This document shows positions 7,406 through 16,492 of a stretch of DNA of 64,000 nucleotides, one piece after another. Source of the stretch: an uncultured Pseudomonadales bacterium. GTDB lineage: Bacteria > Pseudomonadota > Gammaproteobacteria > Pseudomonadales > Pseudohongiellaceae. The stretch covers positions 214,330 to 278,329 of the forward strand of contig CALTDI010000008.1 in the NCBI GenBank assembly GCA_943842505.1, in the 5' to 3' direction. How positions within the stretch are numbered: the stretch's first letter is position 1; each line of letters begins with the position of its first letter. Position numbers and translations under genes: made by a program. The notes beneath the pieces were generated by a model. It was not told where the DNA came from. It saw only the letters and a program-made list of their open reading frames with translations, and ran no database searches.

Positions 7406-7573
7406 CTATGAATCGCCGCTTACAACTGTTTTGTCATCGTTGCCGGCTAGGGCCTCGGCGTGCTGTGGCTGGCTTTCGTCTACTCCGGCCTTCTGCAAGC
7501 GCTTCTCTTCCTTCTTCTTCTTTTTCGCTATTTCTCTCTGGCGCTTTTCGAAATTATAATTCGGCTTAGCCAC
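7406..7573 (-). CDS. Small lysine/glutamate-rich protein (MAKPNY family)
   Basis: A 55-residue ORF too short for usual cut-offs. It starts at GTG 7573, with AGGAGAG about 5 bases upstream and the only nearby ATG in frame giving an immediate stop. The product begins with (M)AKPNYNFEKRQREIAKKK and then runs into a highly charged helix, followed by an acidic, probably unstructured tail ending VVSGDS. I recognise the MAKPNYxFEKRQ start from conserved small proteins of many proteobacteria; no function is known to me. The charge suggests nucleic acid or ribosome contact, an inference only. It lies 48 bp upstream of the cold shock gene on the same strand. Confidence 0.75.
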   Translation of the reverse strand: MAKPNYNFEKRQREIAKKKKKEEKRLQKAGVDESQPQHAEALAGNDDKTVVSGDS

Positions 7574-7654
7574 GCGTACTCTCCTCTACATGATTCTAGG
7601 CTTTGAGCCTGCAGAATACGGCATTATTCAATGAATTGCGCAGCTCATTACCAA

Positions 7655-7697
7655 AAAGGGGTAGTAGGGATTACATTTTAATCCCTACTACCCCTTT
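7655..7697. terminator. Perfect 19-bp inverted repeat, bidirectional terminator
   Basis: Arms 7655-7673 and 7679-7697 pair without mismatch around a five-base loop (CATTT). The outer bases are AAA/TTT. It sits 32 bp past the end of the minus-strand gene 7730-8083 and likely ends that transcript. Confidence 0.8.
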
Positions 7698-7729
7698 AAT
7701 TGCCGCATATTCCCTGAATCTATTGGTTC

Positions 7730-8083
7730 CTAGAGTGTCTCCAGGATAGAGACCAGCTCGCCAACAGTCGCGGGCAGCCTCGGTTCCAGTAGTTCCTCCT
7801 TGGCCGCCGTGTAGCGATTCTGGATATTTGTCAGGGTGTCTGCGTTGTTCAGACCACGGTATGTGTCGATGTAGAATTGGATCTCCAGCAGGAATTCTAC
7901 GCGCCTTACGGCCGAGGTCTGAGGTCGCGCCCCAAGTGCGCTGCGTATTAAGATTATAGTGTTCTCCTGCAGTAAGGCATCCGTTTTCAAATGCTCAGCT
8001 AGACTGGGCTGTGCCTGGGATGAGAACAGCATCATCAGCATGAGAAGCGGAGTGAGGGCAATATTAGTACTTAGTTTAGCCAT
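7730..8083 (-). CDS. Secreted hypothetical protein
   Basis: A 117-residue protein I do not recognise. It has a signal peptide (about 1-25, hydrophobic core LTPLLMLMMLFSSQAQ) and a mature part predicted to be all-helical, with RRVEFLLEIQFYIDTYRGL and a C-terminal LPATVGELVSILETL. No cysteines or metal motifs occur in the mature part. It is followed by a strong terminator and lies 28 bp downstream of frameshifted mtfA on the same strand. Confidence 0.7.
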   Translation of the reverse strand: MAKLSTNIALTPLLMLMMLFSSQAQPSLAEHLKTDALLQENTIILIRSALGARPQTSAVRRVEFLLEIQFYIDTYRGLNNADTLTNIQNRYTAAKEELLEPRLPATVGELVSILETL

Positions 8084-8111
8084 TGTTAAAGTTTACTTGA
8101 ACCTCTTTGAT

Positions 8112-8940
8112 CTACCAATTTCCAGGATCTAGCTTGTAATAATTTCTAAGTTGCTGATACAGCTGCTGATGATGGCTGGCCATCTCACGGGGCCTCTCGA
8201 AGAAGGTTTCGGTGGCCACGGCAAAAAATTCAGCGGGGTTGGTAGCGCCATAGTGATCCATTAGGCTATGCCTGCCGTGCATGGCATCTTCTTGCAGGTC
8301 TGCAAATTCTTCGCTGAAACTATGTGCCCAACTCTTGTAGGCGCCTCGTGTGTTGAGCAACGGGGCGCCGTTGGTGGAGCCTGACTCATGATCTAGCTGA
8401 TGCGCGAATTCGTGCAGAACTACATTGTGTCCGTCTTGCAGATTCATCACGCCTTTCTGCACATTGTCCCAGGCGAGTACGACCTTGCCCTGACTCCAGG
8501 ATTCTCCCAGCATGGCGATGTGGTTCGTGGAGACAAGCCCGAGCTCATTCGCCACCTCTCGCGTCGCGACGAAGGTGGAGGGGTAGATAAGAATGGAATC
8601 CAGTTCGGGATAGGGCGTGCGCTTCTGATTCAGAATAAGCAGGCAGGCCTGTGCCGCGACAGTCACGCGGATATTATCGTCGATCTTCTGCCCGGCGCAG
8701 CCATAGAAGGTTTTGTCGGCGAGAAAGACCTTGATGAGAAATTGTAACTGCGCCTGTTCTGGGAGTGGAATGCTGGCGACGAAGGGCAATCTTTCTAACA
8801 GGGTTTGCTGCCAGGCCTCGGGAAAGGCGCGCCTGCGAATGCGCGCTATGCGCAGGCGCGGCCAGAATACTACTCGAAAAATGACCGCTACGAGGATTAG
8901 CAGTAGAACTCAGTAAGGAGATGATGGATTGCGTGGTCAT
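8112..8940 (-). pseudogene. mtfA: MtfA-like zinc peptidase, N-terminal frameshift
   Basis: The main frame has the MtfA signature: HEFAHQLD (zinc HExxH), a downstream Glu in VATETFFERP, and FPEAWQQTLLERLPF, which marks the normal N-terminal region. That region has no ATG in frame. Starting from ATG 8940 gives MTTQSIISLL, and skipping one A at 8910 continues VLLLILVAVIFRVVFW, a natural membrane helix, followed by a basic stretch and FPEAW. So a one-base insertion at about 8910 breaks an otherwise complete gene of about 275 codons. Without it, initiation would need TTG 8789, deleting the N-terminal segment. MtfA in E. coli binds the Mlc repressor and has aminopeptidase activity; here no PTS gene is near. 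Confidence 0.8.
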
Positions 8941-8958
8941 GATTCATGATAACGAATA

Positions 8959-9003
8959 AAAAGGGCCAATAGTGATTAAAAGCAAATCACTATTAGCCCT
9001 TTT
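8959..9003. terminator. Terminator downstream of the cupin gene
   Basis: AAAGGGC-CAATAGTGAT pairs with ATCACTATT-AGCCCTTT around a short A-rich loop, with T-runs on both strands. It lies 24 bp after the cupin gene (minus strand) and ahead of mtfA. Confidence 0.8.
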
Positions 9004-9026
9004 GCAGACTACTTTTCAGGCATAGC

Positions 9027-9470
9027 TCAGAAGCGCACTTCGAGATAACTAATAGCGCCTTCGACGGCCGTGTACTGATGGGGCGTGCCTTCGGGAATGA
9101 GTATGGCATCGCCTACGGTGACTCTGCGTGCCAGCCCTTGCTCGATATTTGCTCTGCCACCGTCAGCGGGCCTAACGATTATGCCGCCGGTAAGCAGGGT
9201 TCCTGCCCCTTCGGTTATGAAGTGAAGTTCCGTGCCTACTTCATGCACTATCGCTCCTGCAGCAGCCGTGCGCCGGATCAGGTTGATGCGGTAGTCATCA
9301 CCATTGTTGATGGTGCCCACCGCCATGTTTTCTCGCTCGCCGGCTGACTTTTCCAAGGCACTATTAATATCGTCTGCCTTTATATAAAGAGCCGGTGGCA
9401 GGGCAGTCTGTGCAATCGCCAGAGTGCAGATAGAGAAGAGTATGCTGCCAAGAATTACTTTCTTTTTCAT
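9027..9470 (-). CDS. Secreted cupin-domain protein
   Basis: A 147-residue protein with a signal peptide (1-20, ending AIAQ) and one small-barrel cupin domain. Cupin motif 1 is seen around HEVGTELHFITEGAGTLLTGG and motif 2 around PEGTPHQYTAVEG, giving two or three His and one Glu as a possible metal site. Periplasmic location is expected. The role could be catalytic or binding; nothing in the flanking genes decides. It has its own terminator. Confidence 0.82.
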   Translation of the reverse strand: MKKKVILGSILFSICTLAIAQTALPPALYIKADDINSALEKSAGERENMAVGTINNGDDYRINLIRRTAAAGAIVHEVGTELHFITEGAGTLLTGGIIVRPADGGRANIEQGLARRVTVGDAILIPEGTPHQYTAVEGAISYLEVRF

Positions 9471-9542
9471 TTCGGGCTTCCTGATTTTCTAATTAGTTTT
9501 ATTATTTTTTTTGAGTTTCTCTTAGAATTAATGCTCAACTCT

Positions 9543-10646
9543 TCAAGGAGCGGGCGCTGCATTACATCCAGCCGCATCATCGACACAGCTGACATCCGTC
9601 ACCTGTTTGCCATCTATCAAGTCCTGTACCCAATCTAGAAAACGTATATCTTCTACTTCGTACTGATAGAAGATATCGTCTCGCAGTATCGTATGCACCG
9701 GGCCACCTGCGGTATAGCTGAAAAATTCACCGGTCGCGCTCTCTATTTCCTGAAAGCTGGTGAGCATTCGCATTGGCAGGCTATAGCTGTCCGGCGGATC
9801 GCCAATTACCTGTGTAAACATGATTTGCGTCTCATCCTCGGCGGCATTGTATTGCGCCAGGCGTAGATTGGAATTGTGATTTGCGCTGGCTATGTAGAAA
9901 TCTTCGAAAGTAATGGAGTCATTTGTCTCGCCGGCATACTCCTCCCAGTGGGGAAGTATTGCAGCGGTATCCCAGGCTCTATGGGTCACTGGCAACAGAG
10001 GGGTTCTGTAGCCGCCCGCGGCATCGGCTACTAGCACCACCGGCACAGACGAATAATGCTCGGCAATAAAGCCCGAGTAGAACGACGCGCCAATAGCGCC
10101 GGCGCTGCTTCCCGCTACCACGACTTTGTTAACCGCGCTGAAATTCTCATAGATCCAGTTCAGTGAGGTCATAGCGTTCTCGAAACCATTGTGGTGTGCG
10201 GTATAGCTAACTTCGTTTCCTGTGGCATCTTCATAGCCGTAGGTCTTCTCGCCGCTACCGATATGTACATCCCCCGTACAATAAGGAATGAATATCACAT
10301 CGAAATCGGAGAATGGGTTTTCGCTATTGTCGAAATTGAAAATACCCTTCGCTAAACGGGGATTATTGGAATCCATGTCGGCGAAGGGGAAGTGGATGTT
10401 GGGCTCGCTGTTTAGGTCACAGGCCTGGCCGAACCAACAGGCGCCACCGCCGTTGAAGTAGATAAGCATATTGTCGCTGCGCTCGGACGACTTGGAGTAG
10501 AACTGAAAGGGGGTTCCCGCAGAACACACACCATCGGTCTCTATCGTGTTCCAACCAGGCCCGAGGCTGTCGGCCGTGGGCAGATCGGTCTGCGCGCTTG
10601 CGGTGATGGGTAGCAACAACAATAGAGCTATAAACAGTGCTCTCAT
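9543..10646 (-). CDS. Pectin acetylesterase / Notum-like secreted esterase
   Basis: A 367-residue alpha/beta hydrolase of the pectinacetylesterase-Notum family. ATG 10646 is chosen over TTG 10652 because AGGAG lies 7 bases upstream. A signal peptide (ending TASAQ) is followed by the family's oxyanion motif YFNGGGACW (about 65-73), a nucleophile elbow AGSSAGAIG and a C-terminal His in GGPVHTI. Family members remove acetyl or acyl groups from polysaccharides or lipidated proteins; here an extracellular or periplasmic carboxylesterase is the safe statement. The acidic C-terminus ends with Cys pairs (VSCVDDAAGC), probably a disulfide. Confidence 0.88.
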   Translation of the reverse strand: MRALFIALLLLLPITASAQTDLPTADSLGPGWNTIETDGVCSAGTPFQFYSKSSERSDNMLIYFNGGGACWFGQACDLNSEPNIHFPFADMDSNNPRLAKGIFNFDNSENPFSDFDVIFIPYCTGDVHIGSGEKTYGYEDATGNEVSYTAHHNGFENAMTSLNWIYENFSAVNKVVVAGSSAGAIGASFYSGFIAEHYSSVPVVLVADAAGGYRTPLLPVTHRAWDTAAILPHWEEYAGETNDSITFEDFYIASANHNSNLRLAQYNAAEDETQIMFTQVIGDPPDSYSLPMRMLTSFQEIESATGEFFSYTAGGPVHTILRDDIFYQYEVEDIRFLDWVQDLIDGKQVTDVSCVDDAAGCNAAPAP

Positions 10647-10703
10647 GATCAATCTCCTAAATTTTCGCTAGTGCCAGTATTGGCTGTATGCATGTGGCTT
10701 GGC

Positions 10704-12815
10704 CTATTCGGGAAGTGCAAATACCCACAGGGTAGCGCCCGCTACCGGCAAGGTGATACCAGCTGCGCTCTTCATGGTTCGTGTATGAATGCCGCCACTA
10801 TTAGTTGCTACTGCTACGTATTGCCTGCCATCGACTCTGTAGGTGATGGGGTAAGAGTTTAGGGCGTTATCCAGCCGTCTCTCCCACAGTACTTCACCGG
10901 TATCTTGATCCAGGGCTTTAAACCAGCGATCAGTTGAGCCTATGAACAGCAGTCCGGCATCAGTTGTTAGATTCGCGCTCGATTGTGGCCCAGTCTGTCG
11001 CTGTTCCCAGACGACTTCTTGTGTCTGCAGATTTACAGCCTTGATGATGCCCCAGCTACCCTCGGTTGAGTCGTCGGGGTATTTCTGCCAGCGCTCACCA
11101 CTCTCATCGTCCAGGCAGGTATCGGATATGGGTATGTAGAGCATCTTTGTGTCTGGGTTGTACGAGGTTGCCTGCATGTTTCTCGCGCCTAACCAGTCTG
11201 GGCAGATGCCGGGCATGGAGTATTGGCTGATGACCTGATCCAGTTCGGGTATGGCTGCAGGGTTGATGATTTTTCTGCCGCTGCGGCTATCGATCTCGGT
11301 GACGACATTCTGCATGTCCAGATCGAAAGAAAAAAGATACTCACCCGTAGCCGCATCGAGCGCCTCGAAGATTGCTAGTTTGCCGCCGGTGATCACAGCC
11401 TTGCGCATAACACCATCTATACGCAGATCCATTATCTGTCTCTCGAACGCCCAGTCATGATCGAGCTGATCGTTAGAGATATGTTGATAATGCCAGGCTA
11501 GTTCCCCGGTATCGGCATCCAGCGCAACGGTGCTGTTGGTATAGAGTGCATCCCGAGTCATGTTCGGATCGGGATGAGGTCGGCGCAGGGGATTCGTGTC
11601 GTAGGTTGGGGCAGGTCCGAAGTAGACGAGGTTCAGGTCGGCATCGAAGCTGCCCGGTATCCAGATAGATCCGCCGTTGCGCTCCTCCAGAGGAAGGCCG
11701 TTCCAGCTATTGCCGCCGGGTTCGTCGGGTCTTGCGATAGTATAAAAGCGCCAAGCTTCCTCGCCGGTGGCCATATCAACGGCGAAGATGAAGTCGCCGC
11801 CTTCGACGGCTACGCGTCCGGTAAGCCCGATGATCGCCTTGCCATTAGCAATGAGCGGCGCACTTCGAAACAGGAAGCTATCTTCACCGCCGCCATCGAC
11901 CTTATGATCCCATTCTATAATGCCTGTCTTGGCATTCAGCGCGATCAGATGGATGTCGGATGTGGCGATGACTATCTTGTCATCATAGATGGCAGCGCCC
12001 TTCTTCATGCCCGGTGCCTTGCCGTCTTCCAGTTCGCGCTGAAAGCTCCATAACAATTCACCTGTGGTCGCATCGATAGCCTGCAATACATCGCCATAGC
12101 TATAGGCAAACATGACGCCATCGTGCACGATAGGGGTCATCATGTTCTCGCCCTGGGGTAGTGCCCAGCTCCAGGCGAGTTGCAGCTCTTCGACGTTGTC
12201 TTTGTCTATTTGATTCAGTGGGCTATGACCAAAGGCATTACGGGTGCGGCGCCAGTTCAGCCAATCATCTGCCGGTGGGTTCAATAGCATGGCATCGGTA
12301 ACGGGGCTGAGACTATCGAGACGGCTGGAACTGACCACGGGGCCTTCGCTGTTATAGAGTAGCGGGGCGGGTGTCTGCGTGTTTTCATCTCCTAGCGCTG
12401 ACCTTGGAATGTTAAGAGAGGCTAGTGCTTCTAGCTCATCGGGCAATCTATCGCCACTCGCATTAATGCCATTGTGTTGTAAAATATAGGCGAGAATTTG
12501 TGTGTATTCCGACTTATTCAGACTGTTCTCTGCCCCTGGTGGCATGCGATTCACATTGCTTGCCAGTTGGTCGGCAGTCTTATCACCCCAGCGACCTGCG
12601 AAGAAGCTCCCACTGAGGCTAGGCACCAGACCAAAGCCTTCCAGTTCATTACCGTGGCAGGATGCGCAGTGTAGGGCATAGCCTGCCATGCCGGCGCTGG
12701 CCTGAGTTTCTGTAAAGGATGCTGTGGTTTGCTCTTCGGCTGCAAATAGTAGGGTATTGCAGCTTAAGAGTCCGGCGAGGCTGAGAATTATTCTGGGGGA
12801 GTGTCTTCTTGTCAT
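10704..12815 (-). CDS. PQQ-dependent dehydrogenase with N-terminal cytochrome c domain
   Basis: A 703-residue periplasmic quinohaemoprotein. ATG 12815 is supported by GGAGA 5 bases upstream; the frame is open further but begins unnaturally. After a signal peptide comes a class I cytochrome c domain with CASCH (Cys50, Cys53, His54) and a distal Met in NRMPPGAENSL. The eight-bladed PQQ propeller occupies roughly 190-703 and shows the repeated AxDxxTGELxW blade motif. The catalytic Asp is in LDHDWAFE; the residue two places on is Ala, as in calcium-type methanol dehydrogenase. The haem domain lies N-terminal, opposite to classic quinohaemoprotein alcohol dehydrogenases. It is related to the dehydrogenase at 44883-46553. 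The substrate is unknown. Confidence 0.9.
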   Translation of the reverse strand: MTRRHSPRIILSLAGLLSCNTLLFAAEEQTTASFTETQASAGMAGYALHCASCHGNELEGFGLVPSLSGSFFAGRWGDKTADQLASNVNRMPPGAENSLNKSEYTQILAYILQHNGINASGDRLPDELEALASLNIPRSALGDENTQTPAPLLYNSEGPVVSSSRLDSLSPVTDAMLLNPPADDWLNWRRTRNAFGHSPLNQIDKDNVEELQLAWSWALPQGENMMTPIVHDGVMFAYSYGDVLQAIDATTGELLWSFQRELEDGKAPGMKKGAAIYDDKIVIATSDIHLIALNAKTGIIEWDHKVDGGGEDSFLFRSAPLIANGKAIIGLTGRVAVEGGDFIFAVDMATGEEAWRFYTIARPDEPGGNSWNGLPLEERNGGSIWIPGSFDADLNLVYFGPAPTYDTNPLRRPHPDPNMTRDALYTNSTVALDADTGELAWHYQHISNDQLDHDWAFERQIMDLRIDGVMRKAVITGGKLAIFEALDAATGEYLFSFDLDMQNVVTEIDSRSGRKIINPAAIPELDQVISQYSMPGICPDWLGARNMQATSYNPDTKMLYIPISDTCLDDESGERWQKYPDDSTEGSWGIIKAVNLQTQEVVWEQRQTGPQSSANLTTDAGLLFIGSTDRWFKALDQDTGEVLWERRLDNALNSYPITYRVDGRQYVAVATNSGGIHTRTMKSAAGITLPVAGATLWVFALPE

Positions 12816-13095
12816 TGTTTTCTCCGGGGGCGTCAGGCTGATGTCAAATCCCGCCTTAAAAGCCATAATTCTCTACTTTACAGGCCTATGGGAGAGATTA
12901 AAACTATCGGCCTAAACCTTTCTGGATTGTCGCGCCTACTTGGCTTGTAGAGGCTTTCGGGAATTATGGAACGTATTTAGAGCGTTGGGATGCTGAGGCT
13001 CAAGTTGTCATAGGCCGTCATAGACTCTGTTGGTGATTCAGGTTTGGCTTGGCAAGGTCTTCGATCGAGGAAGCCGGCCTGCTTGTTCTATTTGA

Positions 13096-13359
13096 TTAGC
13101 GGGGCACAGAAATGCTGGAACTGGGAGTGCCCAATGAGCCTGTGCGCCCCTCGATCATGTCTCTTTTAGTGCTGCAGCTACGTTCGCGGATATGGCTGCC
13201 GATGCTTACCTCCTCTGAGCAATATATCTCGTCCAGATAGGGGACTGTGCGGTTATAGCGTATGAGCTCCATCTCGCTCATGTTTGCAAATCGAGGCTGC
13301 TCGGTGGTGCAGGCGGCAAGTGTGAGCAGAGGAAGTATTGCCAACTTGAGGATTCTCAT
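13096..13359 (-). CDS. Small lipoprotein, hypothetical
   Basis: An 87-residue protein starting at ATG 13359 (an in-frame GTG lies 9 bases upstream). The signal peptide ends with the lipobox LTLAAC at about residues 11-16, so it should be lipidated and probably placed in the outer membrane. The mature part has three further cysteines (IYCSEE, RSCSTK) and many charged residues. I do not recognise it. It sits 103 bp downstream of grxC on the same strand. Confidence 0.7.
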   Translation of the reverse strand: MRILKLAILPLLTLAACTTEQPRFANMSEMELIRYNRTVPYLDEIYCSEEVSIGSHIRERSCSTKRDMIEGRTGSLGTPSSSISVPR

Positions 13360-13462
13360 GAAACGCACTCGCAGGGAAAGGTTCTAATAAGATTTGTACT
13401 ATTTTAGCATTTTCGATCAGTGTATCCCTGTCTTCGAGTTTTTCAAGTCACAGCAGTAGGGA

Positions 13463-13717
13463 CTATGCAGCGACTAGGGCATCAAACTCGCCGCTGGCAG
13501 TGCTGGCCAATAATTCCTGATAACCACCTATAGACTTCTCGCCGACAAATATCTGCGGCACGGTGCGCTGTCCCGATTTCTGCATGATCTCCAGCATGAG
13601 CTCTCGGTCGCCTTCCATATTGATCTCTTCAAACTCGTAGTCGCGACTTTGTAGAAGGTTTTTCGCGGCAGTGCAGTAGGCGCAGTATGTCGAGGTGTAA
13701 ATTGTAATTGCAGTCAT
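13463..13717 (-). CDS. grxC: Glutaredoxin 3
   Basis: An 84-residue cytoplasmic thiol-disulfide oxidoreductase. The dithiol active site CAYC lies at residues 12-15 after the first strand TIYTSTY. The cis-Pro glutathione loop TVPQIF (about 52-57) and the GG turn in IGGYQEL are present. Length and all motifs fit GrxC, which transfers electrons from glutathione to protein disulfides. Confidence 0.95.
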   Translation of the reverse strand: MTAITIYTSTYCAYCTAAKNLLQSRDYEFEEINMEGDRELMLEIMQKSGQRTVPQIFVGEKSIGGYQELLASTASGEFDALVAA

Positions 13718-13786
13718 AGTTAAACCATATATCTAAGAAGGGCGAGCCCAGGAATCAGTAAACTTCATGTCTTGTTTTCATGCCGC

Positions 13787-13822
13787 ATAAAAAAAGGGCG
13801 GTAATCGCTTACCGCCCCTTTC
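13787..13822 (-). terminator. Terminator of the TonB-dependent receptor gene
   Basis: GGGCGGTAA (13796-13804) pairs with TTACCGCCC (13809-13817) around TCGC. The A-run at 13789-13795 gives the U tract on the minus strand. Confidence 0.88.
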
Positions 13823-13870
13823 GTTATTTTACCCTCTCTAACTCAAGAGAGGGTAGTACTAGTTACCGAT

Positions 13871-16492
13871 TTAGAAATCAGCAGTTAGACGTGCAAACCA
13901 ATACGAACCGTTCCAGTCTACAACAGTACCAGACTCGTAAATACGTCCACAGCAAGTATCTCCGACGTTACCTTTTACAGGGTATTCATCGAATAGATTA
14001 CGACCGCCAGCGGCGATTCTGAAGGTATCGTTGATCTGATATTGAGCTTCGAGATCGACAAACCAAGTAGAATCCTGAGTTTGTCGGAGGCTAGTACCAG
14101 AGTTTGCGTTCTCACTCTCACCCCAGTAGCTTGCTCTCGCTACCAATCTCAGATCGTTGATATCATGTGCAGCTGTGAAGACACCACGCCAATTTGGATT
14201 GAAGTTAACAAAGTCAAATCGAGCTTCTTCATTTAGAAATGCACTTGCATCGGATTCAAAAGCCTTCTTGGTATAGTTTAACGCCATAGACAGATTAGTA
14301 GTGCCTGCGGAATCAAAGTCAAGAGGATAAGATGCAACTATGTCAACTCCCTCGGATGAAATGTCGTAGCCGTTGGCGAAATATAAAACGCCGCCAATGG
14401 AATTGGCACCGGCAACTCCGGCACCATCCAACAGTAGGTAGTTTTGGTAAGCAGTACCAGAAGTTGGATCGGTAGACACGTCACGAGTAGATATCGCATT
14501 AGTAGCGTCATCTAGATTGATTTGATAGTAATCTACCGTCAGATCTAGTTGACCCACATTAGCCGTGAAGCCAATAGTGTAGTTAGTGGATGTCTCAGGC
14601 TCAAGGGCGCTTGCACCTAGTGCTTGAGCCACTGGACCACCAGCTGGGAACAGACCTGTCGCTACCGGGAAGCCGTTGGGCAGTCGAGTAGATACGTTGA
14701 TCGTTCCTTGCTGTCCTGGTGTTGGTGCCCGGAAACCGGTACCGACGGATCCACGAATGGCAAATTGATCGCTCAGTCGATAGAGGCCGGCGAGTTTAAC
14801 AACTGTTTCGGAGTCGAAATCGTCATAGTCCTCGTAACGAATAGCAGCTTGCAGGAAGAGGCTATCGGTTATGTCCGTGCTGAGGTCAGCGAACAGAGCA
14901 ACTGAGCTACGTTCATATTTTTCAGAGAACTGTGGTGAGAATCCTGGGAACCCATTAGAGCCCACACCCACTACCTGGTACACAGGGTCACTTGGGTCGG
15001 CGCAATTTAGAGTTGAACCATTGGCGATTACACCCGCACCGGCTGCAGTTGGAGCATTGGCACTACAAAATCCAAACGGATCCGGCGTCGCGTGTGGGCC
15101 TGCCGCATAGGAATTCAGTTCCCCTTGCACCACTTCATAGGACTCGTCCATGTAGCTGGTTCCGAAGGCCAGCAGCAAAGGGCTAGCGAAGTCGGATTCA
15201 AACTCATAGTTGAAATCTGCTTGAAATTGAGTTTCCGAGTTAATCAAATCCCCAGGCTTGAAGGACTTCTGAGAAGCTCGTCCCTGTGAAGGGTTGATAG
15301 TGTTACCCAGAGTATATCTGATCTCACTCTCACCGGTTCGTCCACTTATGTCGTAGTTGAGACCGTTGTCGAATGAGCCTCGAATTCCCCCCAATAAGGA
15401 AAAATCTGATACCTCACCAAAAAATCTTGGCGTGAAACCACCGGGGTATTTCTCTAGTGGATTGTATATACCACCGTCGGCTTCTCTCAGGTCCTCTATG
15501 GTTCCATTACCTGGGTAGCGATAGAAAAAGCCACCATCGGATTCACTCTCCGAGATGTTGCCGAAGGCATAGGCCTCGGTATCAGCATCAATCTGGTAGC
15601 CGGCATTGAAGAAAAAGCGCGCGGCTTCCGCATTTGGTTGACCCCATGGTTGGACCACAGAACTGTCTTGGCCTATATTAGCGCTGGATAAACCTGCAAG
15701 GAAGGCGGCATCTCCACCGTTTTGTCCAGAGCGAATATTGTACGGGTTGTCACCGTTTGGATCGGCACAGAACCAACTTTCGCAGTACTGCTCTGATCTG
15801 GAAGTGGCATCCGCTTCATTAATTTCAGCAGACATGTTGAGAAAACCGCTGTTTCCTAGAGGCAATCCGAGATTGGCCTGAACAGTAGTCTGGGCACCAT
15901 CGCCTTCGCTGAATTCACCGCTATCGATAGAAACGCTAAATCCATCGTCGGCATCTTTTAGAATGAAGTTAATTACGCCGGCGATGGCGTCAGAGCCATA
16001 CTGTGCCGAAGCACCATCTCGCAATACTTCGATGTTTTTCAATGCGATGGATGGAATCGTGGCTATATCGGGTCCCTGGGTACCAGATCCGCCGATTTGT
16101 ACAAGCGCGGAACGGTGGCGGCGTTTGGAGTTCACCAGCACCAGAGTTTTATCTGTGGGTAGGCCGCGAAGTTCTGCGGGCCGGATAAACGAGGATCCAT
16201 CAGAGATGGGCTGTCTTCCGAGGTTGAACGACGGCACCAAAGTCTTAAGAATATCATTGGTATCAGTATAAGAAATAGCCCTGAGGTCGTCTTCACTGAA
16301 TACGTCGATTGGTACTGGCGAATCGGCGACAGTCCTAGGTCTGCCTCGTGATCCTGTTACGATGATTTGCTCGAGCTGAGCATCACTGTCATCTTGCGCA
16401 AATACCATCGGCGTGTAGGTTGCTGGCGCGAGCAATGCAAGCGCTATGGCTGTTGGGAGCACCCTCTTAGCCATTGTGGGTCGTGTTATCAT
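13871..16492 (-). CDS. TonB-dependent outer-membrane receptor
   Basis: An 873-residue receptor: signal peptide (to about residue 32), TonB-box-like segment EQIIVTGSR, plug domain with DVFSEDDLRAI, LVLVNSKRRHRS and the hallmark VLRDGASAQYGSDAIAGVINFI (given here as separate motifs RDGASAQYG and AIAGVINFI), then a 22-strand barrel ending in Phe (RLTADF). GGGGA lies 6 bases before the ATG. Extracellular loops contain Cys pairs (CESWFC; DTCCGR), likely disulfides. It imports a large or scarce molecule at the cost of the proton motive force; the ligand is unknown and no Fur box is evident upstream, so iron need not be the cargo. Confidence 0.95.
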   Translation of the reverse strand: MITRPTMAKRVLPTAIALALLAPATYTPMVFAQDDSDAQLEQIIVTGSRGRPRTVADSPVPIDVFSEDDLRAISYTDTNDILKTLVPSFNLGRQPISDGSSFIRPAELRGLPTDKTLVLVNSKRRHRSALVQIGGSGTQGPDIATIPSIALKNIEVLRDGASAQYGSDAIAGVINFILKDADDGFSVSIDSGEFSEGDGAQTTVQANLGLPLGNSGFLNMSAEINEADATSRSEQYCESWFCADPNGDNPYNIRSGQNGGDAAFLAGLSSANIGQDSSVVQPWGQPNAEAARFFFNAGYQIDADTEAYAFGNISESESDGGFFYRYPGNGTIEDLREADGGIYNPLEKYPGGFTPRFFGEVSDFSLLGGIRGSFDNGLNYDISGRTGESEIRYTLGNTINPSQGRASQKSFKPGDLINSETQFQADFNYEFESDFASPLLLAFGTSYMDESYEVVQGELNSYAAGPHATPDPFGFCSANAPTAAGAGVIANGSTLNCADPSDPVYQVVGVGSNGFPGFSPQFSEKYERSSVALFADLSTDITDSLFLQAAIRYEDYDDFDSETVVKLAGLYRLSDQFAIRGSVGTGFRAPTPGQQGTINVSTRLPNGFPVATGLFPAGGPVAQALGASALEPETSTNYTIGFTANVGQLDLTVDYYQINLDDATNAISTRDVSTDPTSGTAYQNYLLLDGAGVAGANSIGGVLYFANGYDISSEGVDIVASYPLDFDSAGTTNLSMALNYTKKAFESDASAFLNEEARFDFVNFNPNWRGVFTAAHDINDLRLVARASYWGESENANSGTSLRQTQDSTWFVDLEAQYQINDTFRIAAGGRNLFDEYPVKGNVGDTCCGRIYESGTVVDWNGSYWFARLTADF

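Noticed and set aside
11574..12053. Plus-strand frame of 159 codons opposite the PQQ dehydrogenase
   Set aside because: Antisense shadow of a repeat-rich propeller; no recognisable feature.
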